Positions 12,128 to 25,900 are shown, counted from the stretch's first letter. The stretch is DNA of 64,000 nucleotides from Gyromitra esculenta (GCA_038503075.1 JBCAML010000016.1:1116001-1180000); one strand, 5' to 3'. Translations and numbers: made by a program. The notes: generated from the sequence alone by a model not told the origin.

Positions 12128-13685
12128 GGCTGTGGCTTACATCATGTGAAAGCTCGTGACGTTCAGTTGGGCTGAGCTTCCTAAGTGCTCTATCTCCATA
12201 CGCAGGTTCCCAGATTGCGAATAACCCAATGCTCATCGCATCCCTTTCTGGACTATTCAGCCCTTACTTACTCCCACGACACAATAGCCTGTGGTTGGTG
12301 CGAGCGGGGGGTAATTGCGATGCCAGAAACCTATTTCGTTCATTTCTATCAGTATTAAGGGCTTACAACGGTCAGGCATGCATATGCGACTGACCGCGGA
12401 CTCAACACATAGCCATGCAATCAAATAAGCATACATTGCGTCAGTGTCTAGAAAAACTCTATCCATGCCACACTTTGATCTTTCTTGCCTTGCATTCTGA
12501 TACACACATTCCTTTTCATTGCACGACACCGTAAAGGCAAATGCTTGTTAGAAAACACTAATACCAGAATATATTTAAATACCGCTAAGGCTTTTAATTC
12601 TTCCGACGTGCAAGCCTAAACCAGGCTCTCGTCCGAAAGTTATTCCCAGCTGAAATCACCAACTATCACTCGGTTAGAATATCTCGAAAGGGTGTTGAGG
12701 CTACAGAGAATATTCCAAAGGAGTGGTAAGAAGGTGATTGTGTAGCAACCAGCCAGATTTCCGACGATGATGGGTCATGTGCAAATAGCAGGATAAAGCC
12801 AGTATCAGGTGAGCTGCTCGGAAGGGGCTGTGGAGGGGTGCTAGAGAGGTATTGATTGTAGATGCCGATTGCGAGGCAGTTTTGCCACTCACGGATCGCA
12901 GAAAGTAAGAGTTCGACGGCAGAGAGATGAAAGCCCTCGGACTAGCGCGCTATGGGCTTTCCAGCAAGGCACGGGAAAGAGTGAAGTCAATAGTACATGC
13001 TAGCGAGTTACTCTGATAGACAAAGTCGTTTTTACCAACTAAAGGTGTCCCAAAGTAATTACATGTAGCTTTAGGATATTAAGCAAACGATGAAATGGAA
13101 GTAACGGCAAAGGATACTTGGTATTTGCTTTGTGCTGCGGGACGAAGTCAAAATATGATTCATACGAATAATTCAGCGACACAGAGAAATGACTCCATAA
13201 AGTTCAAATCGCGAGCCACAATAAATAAAAGCAGTAAGATTTTCAAACAAACCCCTTACAAACATCACTATAGTCTTACTTTCAAATCACTTAGTACTCA
13301 TGCTGTCACATTGACTGGGCAATTTCATTCACAAAACAAAACTCTTGATCCAAGAATAGTAAATCTTTGTTAAGATGAACTTTTATCCGATGAAATCTTT
13401 CCTAAAAGAATAAGGCAATGTGAACACCACCCATGATAGCTTTTAACCGAAATCCATCATCCTTTGCTTCGTACTTCCACGTATTTGCCCCAGGCCCGAT
13501 ACCAACTAGCCTCCGCGCCACAATAATGCAAGGTGAAGAAAATGCCCAAGCTTCCATCCCTTTCAGCCACTTCGTCATCCTCGAACCCGGACCACGGACC
13601 AACAGGAAAAGAAAGCAATTGAGAATCGTCCAGAGCGTCCAAGTGGTATTTTTTTTGGAGTGCGGTACAATGGATTTTGATGAAT
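12128..13685. other. Intergenic, AT-rich
   Basis: No gene supported. Short frames at 12257-12529 (-) and 13095-13373 (+) lack recognisable features. One TACATGTA palindrome lies at 13060-13067. The part next to 13685 is the NPL4 3' flank. Confidence 0.5.
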
Positions 13686-15930
13686 TTATTTCAAACTGAC
13701 GCCCCTCAAACGTTTAGCCAACCCTCGGTCATTCATATTATTAGATGAAGAGCCACGCTTGCCATCTTCACCACCATTATTGCCGCCATCACCAAAACCA
13801 AAGCTGGGAGACGAATCAAAAACACGTTTCATAGGGGCGTTCTCACCACTCTCCCGGAGTATCGTCATCAGAGTTTGCCATCCAGGCATCTGCAGAAGTT
13901 GACGACCATCATCGACATCGTGACCAACCGCCACTTTTGCTAACAACTCCTCTTCTTTCTGTGATACACATTCCTTGCTCTCTTTTCCCTTCTTTCCGTC
14001 AGTGCGGAAAGAAGAGGTGGTAAGAGCGAAAATCATCAGTAATCACTCGATAAAATTTGACTAGCCACATAATCTTCACATTGGGAGAAAGACGAACCTT
14101 GTCCAGGATACCCCATTGTTTCAGGAATGTCAGTAGGTGGAAATCGCTAACAACATCAATCCCGCCTTGTGGTTCGTTTCCGCTTGAAGAGGTAATCCCT
14201 AGTTGCTTTGCGACTGCACGGTGATCTTGAGACAAGCCTGTGATTTCCCTATTTTCAACAGGGAAATTTCCGAGAGGCGCTGTAAATATTGGACGCTTTT
14301 CGAGTGGGAATCCGTGGGTCAAAGTGACTAGAAGATACTCTACGGGGAAACTTGGTTTTGCGTTTTCTTGAACATTGGCTCCATATTCGTTAATGTGCCT
14401 GTAGAAGACTTCCGGAACGTAACGGGACTTATCATCTTCCTCTCTAACCATCATAACTGAAGGATCTGCAGAGGGTTCAATAATATCTGCGCGGACCATC
14501 TCCACCGCAGTGTTGGAAACTTGATATGCTGCCACGCCGATACCACCCTCCTCGTTCCCCGAGACAACACAGGTAACGAAGCTAGACCCGAACCAACCAG
14601 TTTCAGACCACTTGCTAGGATGTGGATTTTCGGCCTGGAGCCTAGCCGCAAAAGCAATTTCCAGAGAAGAAAGATAGTAGGAGTCGATGTGTCTTTTACA
14701 CACAACTGTGCCCTGTTGTGTCCCGTCATCAAGTAAATCCGTATAGATTACGCCAACTTTTCGGAGTCCACACAACGCTGCGACTTCATTCACCTCCTTC
14801 TCTCCTTCCCAAGGAAGTTTCAAGGTAACACCGTCCATTTCGTTCACCTGTTGAGGTTCATATATGGCTTCAACAACTGCTTTGATTCCTAACGGAATTT
14901 CTGGATAGGGTTCTAAGCGTCCATAGAGATATCCAATTCTTTGACACCCCGTTTGTCTCCAAAACCCGATGAAATTATCGATTAACGCTGGATCACTAAA
15001 TTCTACATGGTCGACCATCCTGAACGCCTGGGGCTGTAAAGTAATTGCTGAAGGCTGGCATTTCGTGCAGATACCTTCAGGCCAGGCTGGATGCCCCGCT
15101 GGACAATCTTTCCTAACTCTGAAGAAGGGCTCAGATAGTGGAGGCATATACGAAGTCTTGAGTTCAGGCTTATTGGTGCTCATGTTTGTCTTTCTTAGGT
15201 AGGAGTTGAAGCTCAGATGCTTAATCTTCCTCTCGGCCAAATAACCAGCATCATAAGGTTCTAAGGGCATGCAGTTATCGCACATGCCTTTCGCACCATG
15301 TTTGCACAGCCTATCTCGCGGTCTAGGAATTTTGCCATCTTGTTTTTCGAGTAATTCGTCGATAGGGTCTTGGACAACAGTTTCCCAGGGGTTAGGGGTA
15401 TTATCGTGTGAAGTGTAGTCGTTTGTAGTCGTGGCCAAACGATGAGACACATCGTCAGAGGGCCGAATGGGTTGTCCATTGAGACGGATGCTGGCAGGCT
15501 GGTCGCTGGTGCTAGGGATTGCGACGGGAGCTTCGGAAGCTTTAGAGTAGGATAGGAAAAGTTGATCACCGTGGCTAAGGATTAAGACATCAAGAAATAA
15601 TAAGCAACGTTGGACAAGCTAGAGAGTGTTTAAGGGCGGCCTTACCTGAGCCCAAGTGCAGAAATCTGGGTTCCCTTCAAATCTCGTAGTGGCCTAGTTT
15701 GTCCATTTGCAGGACGATCTGAAAGGACGATTGAATCTGGGTCCACATTTTTCGGCAAGAGATCAACAAGCTATAGCGGCAGAAGCAAAATATAACCCAG
15801 TTAGCAATAAGCTTGATAGCCAAATTTGAGAATTTCAGGAAGTTACCTTTGCAGCCAGAACGTAAGCATCGTCAGTCTGCTGAATATCGACGCGGTACGC
15901 ACCATCAGGCGAGCGGAAACGTAGAATCAT
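13686..15930 (-). CDS. NPL4: Nuclear protein localization protein 4 (Npl4), Cdc48 cofactor
   Basis: Forms the Ufd1-Npl4 heterodimer that recruits polyubiquitinated substrates to the Cdc48/p97 unfoldase for ERAD and other degradation. Exons: 15930-15847, 15770-15646, 15574-14047 and 13991-13686, giving 680 aa. The N-terminal ubiquitin-like (UBX-type) domain starts [18 protein letters not shown]. The zinc-binding region has [12 protein letters not shown] (Cys 160, 168, 171) and [16 protein letters not shown] (about 226-242). The MPN-like and NPL4 domains follow ([35 protein letters not shown]). The C-terminal exon has [17 protein letters not shown], conserved in fungal Npl4. The last intron (14046-13992, 55 nt) is needed because the reading otherwise stops after about six more residues past its donor. 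SEC66 lies divergently across about 1 kb; both products act at the ER, but nothing here shows co-regulation. Confidence 0.95.
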
Positions 15931-16924
15931 TATTACTAGGAGAGATTTGAAGGGGCTTTGAAGATGGAGTTGATGATAAGGGATGTTTCGAGGGCGAAAG
16001 AGAGTTAAAGACGAACGGGATGGCGAGATGGATGGAGGGGAAAGTGAAGCGTTGCTGCAGCAGAAGCTGTTGGACCCTCGCCGTGTTTTTGGTGGGCAGC
16101 GTCATTGCTTCTGAGCCAAGAGCTCATTCAGGTTACTAATCTCTCTGCTAGCTGCTTACTAAGGCCATAAAACATCACTCGTTACTCTAACCGAAGCACG
16201 ATCATCCATCCATACATGTGCACTCTACATGTAGCTTAGCCCATAGAAACTCACACTACATCTAAGAAAAACATTTGGTAAACTCAGAAGGGGAGGCCAG
16301 CTGCATGTGGCTACAGGGTCAGAGGCACAGCGATATGCAGGTTAAGAAACTACCCTTGGCGATGAGCTGGTCGAATAGCGAATTCCGGCAAAAAGGGTCT
16401 TGGAATTTGTATTATCAGTAAGACTACCTAATCTAGGAGCAATTGATTTTCCCACTACTATTTTGGGTACTTTGGTGATCCCGCACTGTTAACTGATCAA
16501 CAGTCGAGTGATTCCTTGTGATTCCATAGAACTCGGAGCACCATCACATTAATGAGTTGTCAAAACAACACGTATGTAGTCCAGGCAGCTCTAGGAACTA
16601 TTCTAAAGAAGAAGAAAAGAAAGATCTAGAATAGATCTGATGTAATCGGTGCAGCACAGTTATTTGTTTGGATTAATCGGTTACCCGACCGCTCCAGCTA
16701 AGCTTGTCACGTGCGCTAAAGCGCGAGAGGACAGATTTAGATTTCACCTCATCCAACCTTCAAAGCCCCTGCTCCGGAACTTCCGCCAACGACGACCATC
16801 TCAGCTTGCTTTGAAACCAACCTTCACAACAAACATATCCTACAGACCATCATCACGATCGCTACTTCATTGTGCGAAAGGGTACACAGAGCCACCAACT
16901 GACTGATTCCACTCCTTTACAACC
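15931..16924. promoter_or_regulatory. Shared divergent upstream region of NPL4 and SEC66
   Basis: A 994-bp head-to-head intergenic space with no coding content. It carries a TACATGTA palindrome (16226-16233). A bidirectional promoter role is inferred from position only. Confidence 0.45.
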
Positions 16925-17692
16925 ATGAACAAGCTATCACTAATAGCACCACTGGTGTACATCGCCGTCCTGGTCGGGACGCTCGCCGTCTTCTCGAATC
17001 TATACCGTAAACGAAAAGCCAGTACGTTTTGGTCTCCTTTTCTCACCAACCTTCTCCGAGCTCTTGACTGATGAGATTACGCAAATAGACAAAGCCGCCT
17101 CTCTCAAGCCCTGGTTTGGCCCACACTATGCCCGCGACGTTTACCTGACACTCCTACACCAAGAATCCTCCAAGATTCCCGACACGATTCTGAAAGCTGC
17201 CCTCCTCCGTCGCGCCACCGAAGACATCCGCCGTATTATCGCGCTGCGACAAGCGAAGGGTTCGCTACAGCAGCTGTTACAAAGGGGGAGCATCGGCGAT
17301 GATTTATGGACACGGTTTACTGTTGCTGAGGCAGAAATTGAGGAGGTTTGTTTTTTTAGGCTTTAATTTACTTTGCTCGTGGGGGGTGCTATTTGTCTCT
17401 TGCAATAATATAACTAACGAAGAAATAGGAGCTCCGTGACGTAGTTCTCGAAGCCAATGCCTTTAAGGAAGGCTGGGGTAATACTATCTTCCAAACCGCA
17501 AACGAAATGGCAAACGCGCAACGTATCCGTGAGCGCACCGATGAAGTCGTTGAACAATCAGTTGCAGAAAGGGGGTGGTGGGACGAGAAGAGGAAGCGGT
17601 CGGAACGCGAGCTGCTGGGTGGAAGCAACAGCGATGAGGATGGCGTGCTGGTTGAGAGTGCTAAGGCGAAGAAGGGGAAGATTGGAGCTTAA
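16925..17692 (+). CDS. SEC66: ER translocation complex subunit Sec66 (Sec71)
   Basis: Non-essential membrane subunit of the Sec62/63 complex, which drives post-translational protein translocation into the ER. Exons: 16925-17021, 17089-17345 and 17429-17692, giving 205 aa. A single N-terminal membrane segment (about residues 6-26, LIAPLVYIAVLVGTLAVFS) is followed by a basic stop-transfer (YRKRKA). The cytosolic Sec66 domain then shows ASLKPWFGPHYARDVYLTLL, DTILKAALLRRATEDIRRII and LLQRGSIGDDLWTRF. Exon 3 opens ELRDVVLEANAFKEGWGNTI, the other conserved block. The phase 1 and phase 0 junctions restore the family sequence exactly. Convergent with the PP2C gene downstream. Confidence 0.95.
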
Positions 17693-18692
17693 ATGAATAA
17701 TGGAGAGGGTTGAGGGAGAAGAGTATGGTTGGAGGGTAGATGGAGTGGGTGAGAGGGATGTGTGGTTTACAGGCATGAGTATTGGTTTTTTGTACCCTCA
17801 CAACATCGTTTCGCTAGCATAGAGAAGGAGAGACCGGGTCTTTACTTCTCTTTTCATAACCATTTCTTCGCGGGGAAAAGCAATGTATCTATTGTCCGTG
17901 TTTTTTTTCCTATTCTGTTTCTCGATGGGGACAATGACGGTAATGGGAGTTTCTGTTTTTTGTTCTTTCTAGCATAAAATTTGATAGAAACTGTTGACTA
18001 AGCATCATCATCTTGTCCAACCTACAAATTTTTTTGTGAGCTTCATGTGTCTGCACTCGCTGAGTGTCGGGAAAACCCGGGGGACAGATCGACAATTGAA
18101 TTGTGGGGAATCAAGCATCACCCCGCATTTAGTCTCGTTTAGAATGGGTATATCTATATTCCCATTCGGGCATTACTATGCTATCACTATCATCCGTCCT
18201 TTAACCCTATCACCGCGTAAAAGCCTTAGGGCGTGAAAAAAAAAAATGAAGAAAAGAAGGAAAATGAAGGAAAAAGGGAAGGAAAAAAAATAAGTCTAAT
18301 CGGTTCCAACAAAAAAAAAATGTGTAAAAAAAAGAATGAAGCCCCAGAAGCAAAACGCCCCTGCACCAACTACCCGTTTTCATAACTTTTAATGGCAATT
18401 GAGCCAAGTAAGTAAAAACAAAACAAAATCCAAAAGGCAGCCCATAAATGTCAAAACTAAAAGGTAAAGCACAACAAGAATAGAATGAGAATAGAGGAAA
18501 AACCCCGTCCTCCAACCAGGGAAAAGGTAAATCAAGGAGTTAGAAAAGCTATAGGTAAGAAAAAAAACAGTAGGAGATAAATAGAAAAAAGGACGTATTT
18601 GAAAGAAGAAAAAAGAAACCTTTTGGGTATTAAAAAGCTGTACTACCCTTTCCTCCCTAATTTTATTTTTCTCTATAGACGACAAAGAAGCT
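17693..18692. other. Convergent intergenic space, SEC66 and PTC7-like 3' ends
   Basis: No gene. It contains T-rich and A-rich stretches fitting 3' UTRs on both strands, including a purine tract at about 18236-18295. Confidence 0.5.
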
Positions 18693-19841
18693 CTACCTCT
18701 TTGTCTTAAAAACCGCTGTAACGACACTGATATCGTCCCATTTTCCTCCTTCGATATTCATTCCCTCATCGATTCCCCTCTCCATGTACGGGCTCTCTCC
18801 AAACGGATCAATCGCAACTTTCTTTGCAGCCCTGACTAACCTGTCTGCTAGCGCCGGCCCGGTATGTCCTACTCGCTCCATACAAATCGACAAAATCTCG
18901 TGGTCCCAAAGGTTATCTGGCAACCCATCAGTAGCCAGAATGATGATATCACCATCTTCGAGGTCGATACTGTGTACGTCTGCATCGACAGCCGGGGTAT
19001 CAGGGGAGTTTGTTCCAAGTTGCTTCGGACAATCGAACCAATGCCACTGCTCAGACGTCTTCAGCACAAAGTCACGAAGCGACGGGCGGAAAATCCAGCA
19101 GCGGGAATCCCCAACGTTGGCCACGGTGAGCGTGTTTCCGTGCAGAGTTGTAACGCAGGCAGTGGTAGTGCCCTGCCATACTGAGTTGGTTGATTCAGTA
19201 GTAGCATGGATGGTGCTGTGGTAGGCCTTTGTGAGACAGTGGACTGGGTCGACTGTACCCGCTGAACTCTCGACTTCAAGAGAGAAGAAATGAAGCATCA
19301 AACGGGACCATAGGGCAGCGTGCCCAGCGGACTTAGTGTTCCATGCACCGACGCCATCGGCTACACCAAGGTAAGAGGGTGAATAAACGACTGCATCATC
19401 GCCGTTTGTAATGCCACGGAGAAAGTGAGCACCCTCAGATCTGGGTACCTGGGAAAGCTGGTGGCTGCCAAGATGGTCTGAGAAGGAGGACGGAGGGGGT
19501 GAGTGAAACGGCTGAGGAAACGGGCGGGGGGGACGCTTGGCAAAGAGAGAAAAATTTGGTTGAAAAGAGTACTGAAGCGGGCGAGTAGCAGAACGGGGTA
19601 CTACTGGGAGTACGTTCTTGTGTTTGTTGACTGTTTTTGTTGGTACTGATGAAGCAGAGCCAGTGGCTGTAGGAGAGATGGTGGTGGCAGCTGAGAGAGT
19701 AGCGAGACGACACTTCTGCTGGGCTACTGAGAAAGCTGATACTCGCTGCAGCTGCGTTACAGGACGGTGGAGGAGGCGAGATGTGAGGGAGGATGACATG
19801 GAAGACGCAGCAGCAAGAGACGAAGGGGCAGGAATTCGCAT
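18693..19841 (-). CDS. PTC7: Mitochondrial PP2C-type protein phosphatase (Ptc7/Azr1-like)
   Basis: Metal-dependent Ser/Thr phosphatase. In yeast, mitochondrial Ptc7 dephosphorylates Coq7 and promotes coenzyme Q synthesis. Single exon, 382 aa from the ATG at 19841; an in-frame ATG at 19883 would add 14 residues. I prefer 19841 because MRIPAPSSLAAASS starts a basic, Ser/Ala-rich mitochondrial-type presequence. The PP2C motifs appear in order: GVADGVGAW (metal-binding Asp), QGTTTACVTTL, TVANVGDSRCWIF, ILATDGLPDN and the final KWDDISVVTAVF (metal-binding Asp). A Pro-rich linker (about 95-130) separates presequence and catalytic domain. Assignment to the Ptc7 branch rests on the short catalytic domain and the presequence. 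Confidence 0.92.
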   Translation of the reverse strand: MRIPAPSSLAAASSMSSSLTSRLLHRPVTQLQRVSAFSVAQQKCRLATLSAATTISPTATGSASSVPTKTVNKHKNVLPVVPRSATRPLQYSFQPNFSLFAKRPPRPFPQPFHSPPPSSFSDHLGSHQLSQVPRSEGAHFLRGITNGDDAVVYSPSYLGVADGVGAWNTKSAGHAALWSRLMLHFFSLEVESSAGTVDPVHCLTKAYHSTIHATTESTNSVWQGTTTACVTTLHGNTLTVANVGDSRCWIFRPSLRDFVLKTSEQWHWFDCPKQLGTNSPDTPAVDADVHSIDLEDGDIIILATDGLPDNLWDHEILSICMERVGHTGPALADRLVRAAKKVAIDPFGESPYMERGIDEGMNIEGGKWDDISVVTAVFKTKR

Positions 19842-22800
19842 AACTATCAAACTAACTAACTGTCTATCCAGAAACAGGAGCAAGGTCTGAGCGAAAGAGT
19901 GTAGTGTAGTGGTGGCGAAGAGGCGTGAGCAAGAAAGAAAGAAGGAGTGTGGCGGCTGCTTCCAGAGAAAGGAGGGAAGAGGAAATAATTCTTCAACGGG
20001 TGGGATGAGACGGTGGATGTAGTATAGATTTTGTTTCGCTGTTAACCTACAAGTCGGAGATAGAGTTCGAGTGGGATGGGATGTTTGTGCTAGGCGAAGA
20101 ACAGTAACAGCGCAAGGGGCAAAGAGGTTGCTGGTGTGGTCTAGGGGTCTGAATAGATCTCCGAGCTGGGGATCTTTCTTTTTGTTGTTGGGGCTGGGGC
20201 AGGAGGGATGGGGGCAAAAACGTGTTGGGATAAGCGTCAGGCCTCATCGAGGGGAGGCTCAGCTAAACTTTTTTCTTTGCAGCCACCCAGCCCTAGCCCT
20301 GCCTCCTGCAGCCTTGCCATAGAAATTTTTCGCGAGAAATAACAAATTCCTGGATTTTATTTTTTTGAACCGCAGCAACCATCGAGACCCCCGCAGCGGA
20401 TCGAGGCTTGGCGATTTGCTGCAGCCTGGGAAATAAACATTGGGGGGTTTGGAGCAGAAGGCGCTCTTGCATCATCTGTTCATCATCTAATACTTACTAT
20501 TTGCAACACACAAAACAACATGGTGTTTCCTGTTGCCTTTCCTCTGCATTTCGGGTTTGAGAGCAAGCGACAGTACCTATCGCCGGACGGCGTCTGTAAG
20601 CCGGAGACGGACTTTCTTCGGGCTTCGAAACCACTCTACCTGGCTTGTATTACAGAATTATCCCCTCTGAACAGGCTGTTGTCAAATGACTGAACGGTCA
20701 TGTTCCAGACCAGTCCAACCTTGGAGTTTTCCTGCTTATGATACAAATTTACCCATACCCACGTGTTACCGGTATCTCAAGCCGGAAGCTCCAGTGAGAG
20801 CGAGTCAGACTTGTATCATATCGCTACGGAATTTAAAGGTTCAGCACTGGCCAGAATAAATAAATATATAGATAGGGCATATATGTATTCACTATGCGAT
20901 AGGTAATCATTCAATTCAGGTCAGCCTTCGGAGCGGAAAATGCAAGGTCGGATACTTTATGTAGCGATATCACAGTGGTATGCAGTGGATTGTCGTTTGC
21001 ATGCCGGATGTAGCTGAGGGTTTCGCTTGTTGTCACGGCACAAGCAGGAATGAACAGCAACGACCGCGGAAGTTGACGGGATCGGATTCTAGAGGATCCG
21101 TATTACTAACCATTTCATCCGTTCTCGGCAGCTTGGCACACACTCCCTAGGATGCTTGGACAAATCGCATCGCATACCAAATCTACTCCCTTGCGTGCTT
21201 CTTGATTTTCGCGAGGAGTCAAAAAAAAAAAGCCCCCGACGCAATTGCTGTGAGACAGGATTGTAGATAGACGTCCCTGGATCACGTAGAAACGATTCTT
21301 ATCCTTATCGCATTTCGCAGAAGCAAGGAAAACTAACAGGAAGCCTAGAAATAAGACTCATCATCCCCAAGAATTTGATTTCTTTTGGCGGGGGCTGTTG
21401 GAGCTTTCCTCCATGAGCCTCTTTTGCGGTTGCTGTCGAGCGAGGCTGGAAGTGGCTTGGATTTTCGCGGGGATAATGACATGGTGTCTCGGAAAGCGAA
21501 AGCGCAAGCGCAAGCGGAAAAATCAACGAAAATAGCAGCAAGTCTTGGTAGTATTACGCGGACATTTTCCCTGGGGGCTGGCAGCCATTGGACGGCATTT
21601 CGAGATCCCGTACTTTGTGCTGTGGTATGTTTGATGACCGTTGAATTTATTTTGCTGGTACCTGGCTGGCTGGCAATTGGGTCTTTATGCTGAACAGAGT
21701 TCAAGGCTGAAGCCGAGGGTTTTTCCTCTTTGGAGATGAATAGGTTCTGCTCTGTCTGACGGGGATGGGCTGTGCTGTCAGACTGCAAGAGTGTTTAGAA
21801 TCTAGGATGCTTTCATACAGGCACAGGTCCTCAGGTCTCTCTCCAAGTTAAAGTAAGGACATGGAGGATTTGTGCTCTACGTATGTAGGGGCAAGTAATG
21901 TAAGTTACTCGTAAGCTTGATAGCGCCTGTATTTGTGCAGATAACCTTTTTCTTCCAGGGGGAGCACGGCACGAAGGGTGGGGGAGAGGTCCCGTGAAGC
22001 TACGATATGGATCTCTGCAACGCGTAGGAAGGAGGCAGAGCTCGTCATGGCGAGATCCAGTAACTCCACCAGCTGGACCTGGATTGCCCAGAGTCCAGAG
22101 AAGCTGCTCCACGAACCTAAATATCGTATCTCGCGAAAGGAGAAGAATGAAGAAGAAGAAGCAGTAGAAGAAGATGAGGTCTGGCACTGGAAGCCTCCAA
22201 GTGTCAAACCAGGGTCTCAACACCAACCGCATCGCTGCATCTAACCCAAAGATCCAATTGCCCGTCTCCGGCTCATCCGCCCACCTAAAAAAGAAACGTC
22301 CTCTCCTACTGTCTGTGTCTCCCCCAGGCCACTATCGAACCTGCCCACGTTCGTTCAATTCAGTTTGGGGAATTTCTCTGTCACCACTTTCGTTCCATAC
22401 CGTGTTTGTGTTCTTTCCGGCTTCTTGACTGGTCCTAGTTTTGGCTTGTCTTGCCTTGTCTTGCTTCCTTCTTCTCTTGCTTCTTCGTCTTCTCTTCTGT
22501 CATCATTCCTCGAAATCTGTTCCTGTTCCTGTTCAGCGTTCATCCTAAACGTCCCTTCTTTCGTGGGCGTCTTCGCATCGTTTCATATCATTTCTAAGCC
22601 ACCAACTTTTTTTATTTTTTTTATTTTTTGGTGATTTGAGAGTTCCAGGGAACCCTTCGTTATTGCTGTCATCTCGTCATCGTCCAGTCCCGTCCCGTCA
22701 ATCCTCCATCCGTCCATCCACCCAACCAACTTGAGCCAACCAACAACATCCCATCCATCCATCCACGCTGACCTCACCAACACCAAGAAGCTCCTGGCTC

Positions 22801-22998
22801 CCTCCTTCTAATCGAAGAAAGAATCTTCTTCGATTCTCTCTCTCGATTCTCTCCCTTCGGACGGCCAACCGAGTATTCTTAACAATCGTTTCTCAAAGTT
22901 TGCAAAACAGTTGTCGACCGCGTTCTCGTCGCCATAATATTCCTCGTACTACCAACATCGTCTATTCGATATAATAACTTTGTTTTTCCCTGCCCAGC
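19842..22998. promoter_or_regulatory. Divergent upstream region of PTC7-like and CAF120-like genes
   Basis: About 3.2 kb without a convincing gene. A 57-codon frame at 20520 (MVFPVAFPLHFGFES) is too short to support. From about 22240 to 22998 the + strand becomes C/T-rich (TCTCTC runs, CCATCC repeats), as in long 5' leaders of fungal regulatory genes; this probably belongs to CAF120. Confidence 0.4.
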
Positions 22999-25900
22999 AT
23001 GACTCGCTCCCGTTGTACGTCCCCCCTCCACCTAAAAATAGCATCACCAAGGCAAAAAACCATCCTCCAAAAATAAGCAGAGAAGAGTGAGAGTGAGAAT
23101 GAGGGTGTGAGAGTACATGTAAACTGACGAGAGCTCATTGAACATTACAGCGTGGTCGGCTTCTTTCACGAACCTCCTCTCGTCGAAATCACATACAGAG
23201 GATACTAAAAAGGGCACCGGTCGGCTGCGTCGCGATACATTCACCTCAATCTCAGAAGCGCACTCTTCTTCGCCGTCGCGCGACTCACCGCAACCCCCAC
23301 AGAGCAGAACATCACGGACGGGCTCAAGACCAATGAGTATCATACAACCGTACCAGCCACCGTTGCTGGAAGTCGAAAGGGACACGTTGCCCGAGCTGCA
23401 GCCGATCTTCACATTTTTGAACAGTCACTCGAAGAAGCTCTATACTGAGGGGTACTTTTTGAAGTTAAACGATCTGAATCCTGGTACGTTTTCCATGTAG
23501 CGGGGTGAACCGTGGGGGGATGCAGGGAGGGGTAAACGGGATGTGCCGGAGCTAATGTATGCACAGACGGGAAGCCGAGCCATGATCGGAGCTGGCAAGA
23601 GTGTTTTGCACAGTTGGTCGGGACAGTATTGAGTTTGTGGGACGCCGCGGACCTGGATGCCGCGAATCCGGGACAGGAGGTAGTGCCGACATTTTTAAAC
23701 TTGACGGATGCGTCGATTAAGATGGTATGGGGCACCGAGTTTATATAATCTGTGGCTGCGGGTTTACTGATACACGTGCACACAGATTGATACGCTCCCT
23801 ACTAGATCTGCTGATGTCCCACCACTTACAAATGTCCTCAGTATATCTACGGCTGGGCGCAATCGCTATTTGTTTCATTTCAATTCCCACCATTCGCTTA
23901 CCCAATGGACTGCTGGTATCAGGCTGTGCATGTTCGAGCATTCATCACTCCAGGAAGCCTACACTGGTGCGCTGATTGCTGGAAAGGGCAAAACACTAAA
24001 TGGTATCAACACCATTATAGAAAAAACCCGCTTTAAGTATGAAGATTGGGCACGTGTGCGTTTCGGTGCTGGGACCCCATGGCGTCGCTGCTGGGCTGTC
24101 ATTACTCCTCCGGATGAGAAACAGGTCAAGAAGCAAAAGGCGCTCTTGAAGAAAGCGCAGAAGACAGGATTTACAACATTCCCGATTCTCAAGGGTGATA
24201 TCAGGTTCTACGAAAATAAAAAGAGCAGGAAATCTCCAATCGCAACAATTGCAGATGCGTTTTCAGCATACGCCATATATCCGCAGAGCAAACCACTGAT
24301 TGATCAATCGACGCTGGTCAAGATTGAGGGTAGGATCACGATACACTCAGATCCGCCAACGACCAGTGAAGGATTCGTATTTGTGATGCCAGAGGTTCAT
24401 CCAGCAGTCAGTGGGTTTGAGATGATGCTACGGTGGCTGTTTCCAACTTTTGATACGTTTGCGTTGTATGGACGACCAAACAGACTTGTGGCGGATGTCA
24501 ACGACGTAAAGAGTTTGATGTTTGCGATGCCGAAGGAGAGACAATATGGGTATTTGGATGTGGCAGATATCGTCAATCTAATTGTTTCGGAAGGCAGTAA
24601 CATTAACTCGGAGGCGGAATGGAGGAATAAGTTGAAACAAGCAACGGCCGAGAAGATTAAAAATGGAACGGCGAGGGCAAGGCCGAGAACTAGTCTCCCA
24701 GCCGGTCAAAGGTTCCACGCGATCACATCTGATGATGATTCTGGAAAGTCTTCGTCTTCGCTGCCTATTCCGGCTTCTCAAATCCCACCACAGCATGTCC
24801 CCTTGAACACACCTCCGTTGCCGTCCACTGTGTATCATCAACGTTCGACTTCGGAGTCAACAGGATATATGCAATATCAAAAAAACCAGAGACCCTCTCC
24901 ATCGCTGTATTCCATGGCTGAAGGTCAACAGGACAGTTACGATGCCACCCCAGGTTTAGGTCGCAGTGACTCTGGATCATCGAACTCTAGCCTCTTCCAG
25001 GGACGCCCTATTGATCCTGCTGCAAGACGCCTTCAGCAACAGACAGAACATCCGGAGCTGTCTGAGGTTCCCCCAACACCAACGATGACGCATCCACCAT
25101 CTTCTAGGCCGCAGCAACTACCGCCGCAGAGCAAGCAAGTGCAAAGACAGATCTCTAATAATACTCTGAATGCTATGGGTAATGGGATGGCTGTTTCGGC
25201 GGCTGCTGCTGCGTATTATAAGGAGACGGGCATGAGCCCTCCACCTCCATCGTTTTCCCCACAGCAGAATGGGCGGATAAATAATGATTCTGAGAAGGGC
25301 GGTCTGATGTATCCACCACCTCCACCTCCCGGTCCGCCGCCGCATTTGCTACCGAGTCAGAACTCGCAAATCACCGCGCAGAGTTCTCTCCCGTATCAAT
25401 CTCCGATCGAGCCTCCGCCAGGATTCGAGATGCAGAATTCACAGGTGTTGCTCTCCGGGCCACCTCCAACAGGGGACACGAAAATAGCGTACGATGAGGG
25501 TTACATCAGACCCCCTCAAGAACAATACGCTCCCCTTCCGCAAAACAACGCTAGTTCGTCAGATAATCGTCGCCCAAGGTTCTCGTGGCAAGATACGCCA
25601 GCGCAGACACCTGTTCAGCCAATCAAAGTGGTTCCGTACACTCTCATGGAAGGTCTGGAGCCGCTACCATCACCGCCGATTCCGGCTAAGATTCCGCTAA
25701 AGTCGCCTAACACTCCGCAGGTACCGAATCTGCAGACAGCAAATATTTCTAGGAAGCCGCTCCCGACGAAGGGAGAAGACGAGGGGGGAGATACACCAAT
25801 GTCATCTGATAGCATCGGGAGTCTCGCGGGACATCTGATGAATCAAGAGGTATTGGATCGTATCGGGCGGAGTGCGGAGGACGATGAGGACGAGGATACA

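Noticed and set aside
12257..12529. 90-codon frame on the minus strand with several Cys
   Set aside because: Cysteine spacing shows no pattern, and the region is AT-rich with overlapping frames; chance is likelier.
20520..20693. 57-codon frame starting MVFPVAFPLHFGFES
   Set aside because: Short, no homology recognised, no splice extension found; left out as a gene.
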